Origin: Phoronis pallida
Lineage: Eukaryota; Phoronida; Phoronidae
Direction: 5' to 3'
DNA length: 15,993 bases
Assembly (NCBI GenBank): GCA_028565715.1
Contig: JAOXYC010000010.1
Location: forward strand, 31,184 to 47,176
The notes under the pieces: generated by a model
What the model was told of the DNA's origin: nothing
The model's input: only the letters and a program-made list of their open reading frames with translations
Databases searched by the model: none
In this document: positions 1 through 7,667 of the stretch, piece after piece
Layout: each line of letters opens with the position of its first letter
Numbering within the stretch: the first letter of the stretch is position 1
Program-made: the position numbers and the translations under genes

Positions 1-218
1 CGTATCTCAGCGTCTTTTTCGGCAAATTTATCTTCTAACTTTTTATCAAAGCGTAATTCTAGTGCCGCAAAGGCCTCCGATACAATTGGTTCAAAAATAC
101 CTCTGAACAGGTTACGGATAGTCTCTGTCTCTAGTGCCTTGCCAAGTCTGGTTTCGAAGTCTGTATTCTGTTCATTGGCGCTCGCGCTCGTTAGCCTTGT
201 CTGTCTTTTGTCGTTCAT
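1..218 (-). mobile_element. 5' end of a LINE-like ORF (putative ORF1), partial
   Basis: Read on the minus strand, an ATG at 218-216 opens a frame of 72 codons that runs off the left edge without a stop. The product begins MNDKRQTRLTSASANEQ. It is charged and predicted helical, rich in Glu, Lys, Arg and Ala, with a likely coiled coil in its second half (around the ALELRFDKKLEDKF stretch). It resembles the N-terminus of non-LTR retrotransposon ORF1 proteins, which trimerise and bind RNA. Upstream of the ATG (219-301) lie an AAGATGGCG motif, as in many LINE 5' UTRs, and two copies of a 17-bp repeat. It probably sits in an intron of the PhyH-like copy A, in reverse orientation. The family is inferred from composition only; a host gene's first coding exon is possible. 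Confidence 0.4.
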
Positions 219-263
219 TTTGGGGTGTACGGTGCTGTGAAAATTAAACACGACTCGCCATCT

Positions 264-301
264 TGAAAGCGTGACCGGAAGTTCTGAAAGCGTGACCGGA
301 A
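264..301 (-). repeat. Two tandem 17-bp repeats upstream of the LINE-like ORF
   Basis: TGAAAGCGTGACCGGAA occurs at 264-280 and again, identical, at 285-301 (21-bp spacing). On the minus strand both copies lie just 5' of the ATG at 218, in what would be the 5' UTR or promoter of the element. Confidence 0.6.
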
Positions 302-919
302 TCAACTCTTGGTCAGTAAACGGAAACCTGATCAAGTCAGTTATCGATGTATTAATAAACAAAGTCTTTGTTCGGTGTATTCTGAAAGGGGTTTTAAAGA
401 TATTTAAAAGGGAAAGCCTCTTACCATTTTCTGAACCTATAATTATCGAAACCCCGATAAATGTAATTTGAATCTTAAAAGAGGGATTTTAATAAAGTTC
501 CTTTTTTACTTGCGTATGTGCATTAGTGCTCAACTACTGCTATTAATACACATGTTTCTTGTAATCTATCGATTAATTCGAGATTTAGTTTAAGTGTATG
601 AATGCAAAAAGAGTTTATAGTATTAACCATGCATTTTTGTTTTGGCTTAGTCATTCTATACATGGCGAACTCATGGCAACCAACACTTAGTATGTAGAAA
701 GTCCAACAAGATGGCATACTTACTGCAAAAAACATTTTGTCCACGACGGATATCCGGCGACCATGCGCAGAAATGCGGAGAAGCTAGAATACTCTCGAAC
801 CCGCTCCGAAGGCGTGCCTTACCATTGTATTATCTGAGACAAAAGTTTGGGTCGAACTCAATGCAAGGCCTTTTTATCATATTATATTACAATTAGAATA
901 TTTTATTTATTCCATGTAG
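302..919. other. Gene-free stretch, no exon recognised
   Basis: This AT-rich DNA precedes the first visible exon of PhyH-like copy A. I looked for a counterpart of copy B exon 7 (the NGCM-following segment with GRVCRHH) and did not find one here. The missing exons therefore lie further left, or were lost. A GC-richer patch at about 745-825 holds a CATGCGCAG motif, but nothing else supports a promoter there. Confidence 0.5.
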
Positions 920-2267
920 ATGTGAACGTCAAACGAGATAGTGAAGTTGTTCCCGTACCGTACGGAAGCATGGTGCTCCTGAACAATATGGTCGTTCATA
1001 GAAGGTAAGTCAAAGAAAACGTGCATCCGTCAGTGACTTACTCCACCAAAACAAGTAAACTGCATCATGACAGTTATTTATTAAATGCTAACATCACTTT
1101 TTTTAATCAAACCTCATTTTATTTGATTATTTTGTGCAGATTTTTATTAAATAGGCCTACAAGAAAGGAATGGGGAAAAGTTGTTGTTTTGTATATGATA
1201 CCTGTTTTTCGAGGGCTTTCATCAGGTGGTGTCTTCTGTAATATTCTCCATCCGTTGCCCAATATTGTATGTTGTGTCAGTCGGTATTCTTATTCAGTCA
1301 TAATATAATTATCGCACTATTTTATTTCAGTCTTCCTAACTTATCCGAAGACATCCGTTGGTCAATGGACCTCCGCTGGCAGACGCCACACAAGCCGTGT
1401 GGGTTCCACGGACTCAAGGACATGATCCTCTTCCGGTCTTCAAAGGATCCTAATCACGTGATCGACTGGGCACCATATGAGACTTCAGGATTACCAGAAA
1501 ACCCGGTATTCTTTATATGGTTCTTAACTGAATTATGGTACACAACAATAAATTTCAATCTTGAAATGAATTAATGTGTGTTCATGTTAGAATCCTTGCA
1601 ATTGAAAAAAATCTTCTCAACAAGTAGATTACGTTGCACATTGTGAACAGATACACACATAAATTACACAGTAGCGTATCTGTACAGATTGCAAAACCGG
1701 ATGCTGCCCCTATAACAACCAACGTCTGTACGCGCTGTGTGTAAATTGATTGGGAGTAGAGTTTTGGGTTCTTTTTGTTGCGTACAGTTTCGGGTTCTTC
1801 AATCACATCTAAACCAACAACGCGTACAGAAATTGGTTGTTATAGGGACAACATCCGGTTTTGCAATCTGTACAGATACGCTACTGTGAATTAACCTAAA
1901 CACGTACATGTATGTTCTTTGAACGAAGACACTTTCCAAAGGTCTCAGTCACAAAGCGTACTGGTAAACCAAGAAGTCAAGCTTATCGATATGTCTTGTT
2001 TGCTCTCTATACTGACCATATAGATAAGTTGATCAAAAAACACAATCATTTCTCGACATGGTTAAGATTTAGTTTGAACTTTCTATTTAGTAACCTGAAT
2101 TTCTGATTAACACAAAATAGATTCATTTCTGGTTGTTTCAGACTGATTCTGACTGGGATACAACAATAAAAGGTCCGTGGATGACTCGCTGGGAGATCAC
2201 TCACGAGAATAGACACACAGCGAAACTAGAGAAGGGAGAGAAACTAACATGGCATTCCGCTGCTTGA
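920..2267 (+). CDS. Phytanoyl-CoA dioxygenase (PhyH)-like protein, copy A, 3' exons only
   Basis: Three exons join in frame: 920-1004 (85 nt, enters after one base of a split codon), 1331-1505 (175 nt) and 2142-2267 (126 nt, stop TGA 2265-2267). All have GT-AG sites (GTAAGT at 1005, TTTCAG before 1331 and 2142). The family is the Fe(II)/2-oxoglutarate oxygenases of the PhyH type. The third iron ligand is the His of NNMVVHRS (CAT 997-999). Eleven residues on, the Arg of SEDIRW (CGT 1356-1358) matches the 2-oxoglutarate-binding Arg by spacing. The C-terminus ends KLTWHSAA. The protein is very close to copy B over the shared exons. The HxD exon and everything upstream are outside the window or missing, so an intact gene cannot be told from a 5'-truncated one. 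The substrate is unknown; phytanoyl-CoA itself should not be assumed. Confidence 0.85.
1667..1888. mobile_element. MITE copy 1 (222 bp), termini CACAGTAGCG, 5-bp TSD
   Basis: The element begins CACAGTAGCGTATCTGTACA at 1667 and ends with its inverted complement at 1888; the terminal inverted repeats run for about 55 bp with few mismatches. It is flanked by a perfect 5-bp direct repeat, AATTA (1662-1666 and 1889-1893). There is no coding capacity, so it is non-autonomous. A second copy is at 6135-6754. It lies in the last intron of PhyH-like copy A. A CAC start with a 5-bp duplication fits the Transib/RAG group best among known superfamilies, but the A/T-only target is not what that group usually prefers. 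Confidence 0.85.
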
Positions 2268-2376
2268 CATATATTTGCTGGCAGGATGACTATATGTATA
2301 GACTTTACATGTACACATATACTATCAAACTTCATATCTTCCACTACTTTTGAAATATATATTTCTCTGCTCACAA

Positions 2377-2382
2377 ATTAAA
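2377..2382 (+). promoter_or_regulatory. Candidate poly(A) signal of PhyH-like copy A
   Basis: ATTAAA, a common variant of AATAAA, lies 110 bp past the stop codon in AT-rich DNA. No canonical AATAAA lies nearer. Confidence 0.35.
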
Positions 2383-3674
2383 ATTACTGTGTCAAATACA
2401 CCAACGCAAGGGAAAACTTGACTCCTTATTACGGTATCGTAGTCAAGTGTTCAACTATTCGTGCAGGCAGACGTCGGCATGTTTCGACGACGAAGCAACT
2501 TCAACGCTATCAGATCGTTGTTATACTACACGAGCACAAAACATTAAAGGCAATTGATGTACACGCAAAACAAGGGTTCAATTTAGAAACTCAAGAATGA
2601 TGGAACTATTTGGACCTATACCGGGGATTTCCGATAGAGTGCCCCCCCCCCCCGAATGAGCGCCCATGGCCGGAAATTTTCCAAAAGAGCGCCCATGTGT
2701 ACCTCTCAGGAAACTGGAAAAAACGTTTGGATAATCATTATTTTTTCGTCTTTTAATTTTAAAAAATCATTAATTTGAACGTATTCTACATGTCATTATA
2801 AACAGTGTTAGTTCTCAAAAAGAGTCCATGATTTTCTGAAAAAGCGCCCAATGGGCGATCTTTCGGGAAAAAACTAAGTCAGGCGTAGTTTAAAAACCTG
2901 TGAAGTCAATAAATAACTTTTATTCATTTTTCACGAAATGTCCCTTTCAACTCATGTCAATGGGTGCGTTAAACCCCGAATGAGGGGGTAAGATGTTTTG
3001 TTCTAAAAAATCGATGGGCCATAATACAACCTGCATGGACCTTGATGCCATTTGAGTGGGCTTTGGCACAGTCCGTGTAAGAGTGATTCACCCATAAGCT
3101 ACTCACCCCGAGCATTTTGCCATTTCACCCTTCATTGTTGATGGTGTCGACAATAAATTGCGCAAAACACCACATCAATGTTTGATGTAGGATCAATATT
3201 TTCAATTACACAAATTCAAATTTGATAAGAATATATGCTAGCTGGAAACCCCCCCGAGACAAAAGAAAAATGGGAAGACCAAAGAACTTGAGTAACCTGG
3301 TAGAACTTTTGGAGGAGAATGTCGGACGGAAAACATTGGTTGAGGCACTCTCTTCCTAGAGAAACCAAGGGAATAGGTCACTTTCCTCCCCAGATTGCAT
3401 CCGATCATTGTTTCTGCACACCGACTACTTGTGTCAGTTTTTTTCTAAAATTTAAATGAATAGATTACACTAAGATATGTCAAAAACGGATGGTGACATG
3501 GACTTCCGGTTCATTTCTCTTGATATCAAAAATAGAAAACAGCCAGTAAATTACTTTAGTGTAGTTGACACTAATATGAAAACTGTTTGTCAAAAATAAT
3601 TTGAATAGATTAAGATAAACTGTTTGCACGAACAGGATTGTATCATAGTTTTAAACAGCGATCAGACTCGCGGG
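2383..3674. other. Intergenic DNA between PhyH-like copy A and the receptor gene
   Basis: No gene is supported here. The stretch holds a run of 12 C at 2642-2653, a set of AGCGCCCATG repeats at 2659-2852 and a 29-codon open frame at 3270-3359 described elsewhere. The remainder is AT-rich DNA without recognisable structure. Confidence 0.5.
2642..2852. repeat. Poly-C run and AGCGCCCATG repeat cluster
   Basis: A 12-base C run (2642-2653) is followed by AGCGCCCATG at 2659-2668 and 2688-2697, and by the variant AGCGCCCAATGGGCG starting at 2843. CCCCGAATGAG recurs around 2650 and 2977. The pattern suggests an old dispersed element, but clear termini were not found. Confidence 0.4.
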
Positions 3675-3681
3675 TATAAAA
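3675..3681 (+). promoter_or_regulatory. TATA box of the receptor gene
   Basis: TATAAAA in the context GCGGGTATAAAATG lies 151 bp before the first ATG of the receptor frame. This would place transcription start near 3705 and give a 5' UTR of about 120-150 nt without an intron. The position and perfect core are what is seen; promoter function is inferred. Confidence 0.5.
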
Positions 3682-3825
3682 TGAAAGAATTGGCAGGCAT
3701 TATCTGCAAAGAGACCTAGTAACACACAGGAAATGCTGGACGTAACGGGAATATATATCCAAATAATCACAGTCACTTCAAATCGAACAACAGTTGTGTA
3801 GCAAATACAAAACACGGCAACGAAA

Positions 3826-5519
3826 ATGTTCCCGTGTATGATCTGCAGTACAATGGGTACGCTAAAGATTGCATTAATCGTCGCTTTTACTTGTGCTACT
3901 TCGCTTAACTCGGTAAAAACCAAGGAATCTGAACTATCCGTTTGGTATGACTGGTTCAACGTTACGTTAGAACTTGAAGAGGATGCAAGCTGTGCTGTTG
4001 AACAAAGTATGTTTATTAAACTTGTTTCCCCGTGCGGAAACCTACAGAGCTTACCAGAATCAGTCATGAGGATTGACTGGACGATTATGTACCCAGGGTG
4101 GAATATCCAAAAATATTGTAATATGGAAACAATCAACCCATCAAGATATGGAATCATTTTCAATGTATCTGACGCCAGTAAAATTTACATAAAGGAAATT
4201 TTGTACGAAAAATCACCATCCTGTTATACAGAATCTGGTTCTACAAAAGAATGTAGTCGGGTTATTGAACAGCAAAAGTCTGGGTCGCTGGCATTTAACA
4301 ACACATTTCTTATGTCTCACATCACATACGCAACAGACTTTATTACTATTTCACAGTCAGTACAATATGTTTCAATTATTGAAATAATATTCAAAATCTT
4401 ACCAAAAATTGACCTTCCCCTTAGTAAGAATACTCCGAGTTGGTGCGATCGTAATACTGATGGATATTTTGATAGGAAATGTTATCGTATTTTTGATACT
4501 TCTGACAATCGTACCAACAACTATGATTTAGCAAACACTTTGTGCAAAAACAAGGTCGATGGGGAAGTTATTACAGTTCAGAAGTCTGGAGTTTTTGAGA
4601 CATTTATATTTAACATGTTACGTACGAAGTGGTGGCGTCAGTTCTTCAGTAAAGGGGATCGAGTAAATTTTGACAGCAGCATTATTGATGACCCTTATTA
4701 TATATATTATAAAGATGATTCTGGAAATTATAGAGGGTTTTACAAATATTGTGACATGTCCAGTGTACGTGACAATTTTATTGAGGATATAAAGTATCGT
4801 GTTTTGGAAGAATCATCCTTTGTTTCTGCTTGCCAATCGGACGTTGACGGAAACGTTACAGATCAGCTTCACAATGTGCGTTTTAATACAGTGTGTGGGT
4901 TTTCTAAGAAAGAAAAAGAAGGCATATTACCTTTGGCTACAAATTACATTAGTAACGTGACGCGTATATTCAGCAATAAACGTTGCGTGTGTTCAAATGA
5001 CTGGAAAAAGCATATGGGATTGTATTGTTTTCTTCCTGACTATAACACTACATATGAGAGCGAGTGTTATACCATAAATGGCTCTCCGCCAGCACTTCAT
5101 TATAATTTCATCACGTTTTCAAGAAGTTTTATTCGTAAAGGTATTAACAAGTGGAGCAACTTTGCCCGTTGTGAGGATTTAATCGAAATAAGAAATGACA
5201 ATGTATGTACACGTCTTTTTCACATTGATTATATATCATGGTGGACTAAAGGACCCTCATTATGGAGTACCATACAAACTATGTGCAGGACAGGAAAGAA
5301 GAACTTCTTCGGCGAATGCATAAAGGTTTATCCTGGGTCGAGGAATTTTGGAATATGTCAAGACAATGCAATTTTGGGGAAATCCGTATGTCCAATATCA
5401 CAATTCCATTGCTATGATGGTACTATGCTGTCCCCAGTCAGGGTATGTGATGGTGTTAATGACTGTGTCGGAGACGAAGACGAATACGAGTGTGGAAAGT
5501 TTCTTGGCGATATACTCAG
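3826..5519 (+). CDS. GRL101/relaxin-receptor-like GPCR, exon 1: ectodomain with C-type-lectin-like domain
   Basis: This exon encodes about 565 N-terminal residues of a cell-surface receptor. Two in-frame ATGs compete: 3826, or 3853 (residue 10), which has the better context (ACAATGG) and directly starts a clean signal peptide, MGTLKIALIVAFTCATSLNS. Residues about 25-200 are beta-rich, with scattered Cys and several Asn-glycosylation sites, and match no domain I can name. Residues about 207-360 look like a C-type-lectin-like domain: KCYRIF, then YDLANTLCKNKVDG, closing with FNTVCGF. No EPN, QPD or WND calcium/sugar motif is visible, so sugar binding is doubtful. Residues about 380-520 are another Cys/Trp-rich stretch. 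An LDL-receptor class A module (522-556, SQFHC to YEC) lacks its third Cys. The donor is CAG|GTTTGA at 5520, phase 2, chosen because it joins exon 2 in frame; AA|GTTTCT at 5499 would also keep frame. Confidence 0.85.
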
Positions 5520-6341
5520 GTTTGAGAGCAAATGTTTATTATTCCTATTGTAAATTTTCTGAAACAAATGAGAACTGTTTGTTAAATATGTGATGGTCTG
5601 CCTATAAGAACTCATTTTGTAATGATTTCGACCTATTTATGTGAAACGAATGTAAGTTTTTACAGAAGAATGAATGTTTGAATCTCTTTTTTACAAAGAC
5701 TCCCATAACGCAGAAATGAAGACAATGCTCTCCATATTTTTTTTACATAAGTTTTATGACTTCCCAGTCATATCTCTAAAAAAACGTGCCATTTTATCAA
5801 ATCCATTAGATAAATTTAAAAAATCGACTTAAACTTACATAGGACACAAAATGAAAAGCAAGGAGTAAAGCGCAACTGGCTTTTTTCAAACAGTTATAGC
5901 TGAACATAAAAGATATGAAAAATTTCCTTTAAGAAAAATCTCGCAATTGAAAAATATGCAACAAGTATTGGCGTTTCTTCCGAATCCGTTTTCTACCAAA
6001 AAAGAAAAGTGTATTGTATATTATTCTAAAGTACAATAATTAAATGAATCAACAGGTATAATAAATTGAAGGACAGTCAATAGATACACCCACCTCTACT
6101 TCTTTGCTCTTATAAAGCTATTTTCTCATATCCTCACAGTAGCGTATCTGTACAGATTGAAAAACCGGATGTTGCCCCTATAACAACCAATTTCTGTACG
6201 AGTTGAAACTGAAACCTAATCCAAGATGGCGGTTATCCCATATGATCCAACATAAAATTGCGAGAACTGCCATACGAATTGGACAACAACCATACAAATA
6301 CGCCATCTATCGAAGACGAATTAAGACGTTGCACACAAATT

Positions 6342-6505
6342 TTGAATATCGAACATAAATATTTGTTTATTGAAAATAAATATATATTAATGGAACATAA
6401 ACGTGAATTTATCGAACATCAAATTTAAATTATCAAACATGAATGTAAATTTATCGAACACGAATTAAATTTTCCAACATAAATTTTATTTTATCGAATA
6501 TTGCA
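6342..6505. repeat. Degenerate 21-bp tandem array inside MITE copy 2
   Basis: About eight diverged units centre on TTTATCGAACATAAA-like sequence, for instance at 6351, 6390, 6411, 6432, 6453 and 6474, spaced roughly 21 bp apart. Confidence 0.6.
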
Positions 6506-6539
6506 ACGGACAACGTGCCATAAGACCCATAAGTTGTGA

Positions 6540-6685
6540 GTAAATTGATTGGGAGTACAGTTTTGGGTTCTTATTCCGTACAGTTTCGGGTTGTTCAAAA
6601 ATGTGTTTAGATGGTTTGAACAACCCGAAACTGTACATAATAAGAACCCAAAACTGTACTCCCAATCAATTTAACACACAACTCG
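6540..6685. repeat. Long inverted repeat (hairpin) inside MITE copy 2
   Basis: A left arm starting TAAATTGATTGGGAGTACAG (about 6541) pairs with a right arm ending CTCCCAATCAATTTA (about 6675). The arms are nearly 60 bp each and almost perfect, around a short loop ATGTGTTTAGATGG near 6605. A transcript across it would fold into a strong double-stranded stem. Confidence 0.75.
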
Positions 6686-6826
6686 TACAGAAATTGGTTG
6701 TTATAGGGTCCGTGCAACATCCGGTTTTGCAATCTGTACAGATACGCTACTGTGATTCTAAAGACATATGACATGACTCATTATTGTTGCATTCTGGGAT
6801 ATTATGTGCCTTACTAGTTTTGGCAC

Positions 6827-6965
6827 TATACACTAATCGTCCCCCTAGGGATCAAATTATTTTAGGCAATTAAAAATGGCTTATTTTGTATCTGAATATA
6901 TCCGGTGGGTTACTACCCGGAAAATGCATTATCAATTTCTCCCGTATGGGGACGATTAGTGTATA
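6827..6965. mobile_element. Second small MITE, 18-bp inverted ends with TA target
   Basis: TATACACTAATCGTCCCC at 6827-6844 is matched perfectly in inverted form by GGGGACGATTAGTGTATA at 6948-6965. Read as TA target duplication plus CACTAATCGTCCCC termini, it could be a Tc1/mariner-like or CACTA-like non-autonomous element of about 135 bp. It lies 72 bp past MITE copy 2, in the receptor intron. Confidence 0.7.
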
Positions 6966-7667
6966 TGGCCCTAGTTCGTTATCACATGACATGTGTCCTT
7001 AAATTGATGCACTTTTGGCAAATTTTTTTTTAGAATTAATAGAAATGTAAACTTTCTGATTTTTAAATATCTTTAAAACATTGTCGCCGTTATCAGTTTG
7101 GATCTGTTTTCAAAACCTTCGCTCCTTTCACAACTTAAATAAACACTTGCATAAATTTAAAGTTATTCAACGATACTGAAAAAAACAACAACTAGCTATT
7201 AAGTTTAACTAACTAAATGTCAAGTTTTATCATAGAGAAAGACAGACTTACTCATGAAGACAATAAATTGTTGACTGATTACCCATAAAATTATTACAAG
7301 TATTTATCTTAACGAAACAAAAGATGCTAACACAAAAAATTGTAATGATAAGCACGAACAAAAACAGTTATCCGTGAGTTGATTTAGTTCAACAACAAAA
7401 AAAACTTATTTCAATACAAAACCAAAAAGGTAATTTTTGTTTGTATGTGTATAAAGAATTTCTTTGTTATTCCAACCTAATGAACTTATTCAGTCATTTT
7501 TCACCATGTTGTCATAAAGTTTAAAAAGACCGCATTTTATTTTTAACCACAAAACGGTATGTCGATGATTGAAATGATGCGATAAACTGTTTACTCATGA
7601 TATAAAAACTATATGGTTAGAACAATTATTTGTTTTTTTCATCTACTGATTTTGTGTGTTTTTATAG

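Larger units (their letters stand above)
6135..6754. mobile_element. MITE copy 2 (620 bp), same family as 1667-1888
   Basis: Both ends match copy 1: CACAGTAGCGTATCTGTACA at 6135 and its inverted complement ending at 6754. Flanks are ATCCT (6130-6134) and ATTCT (6755-6759), a 5-bp target duplication with one mismatch. Compared with copy 1 it has extra interior DNA (about 6200-6535), including a degenerate 21-bp tandem array, and a complete long hairpin near the right end of which copy 1 keeps mainly one arm. It has no coding capacity. Copy 2 may be nearer the full-length non-autonomous element and copy 1 an internal deletion. Confidence 0.85.
5520..7667 (+). other. Receptor intron 1 (2.1 kb)
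   Basis: The donor is GTTTGA at 5520; the acceptor is a pyrimidine-rich tract ending TTTTTATAG at 7667. I found no further Cys-rich exon inside. It contains the large MITE copy (6135-6754) and a small inverted-repeat element (6827-6965). The rest (5554-6130 and 6970-7610) is AT-rich with no recognised feature. Confidence 0.7.

Noticed and set aside
711-896. 61-codon frame beginning MAYLLQKTF and a nearby CATGCGCAG motif
   Set aside because: It does not match PhyH-like exon 7 or any family I recognise, and one NRF1-like motif is too weak for a promoter call.
3651-4163. 170-codon minus-strand frame
   Set aside because: It overlaps receptor exon 1 in antisense, has no recognisable domain, and its hydrophobic look comes from the complement of the receptor codons.
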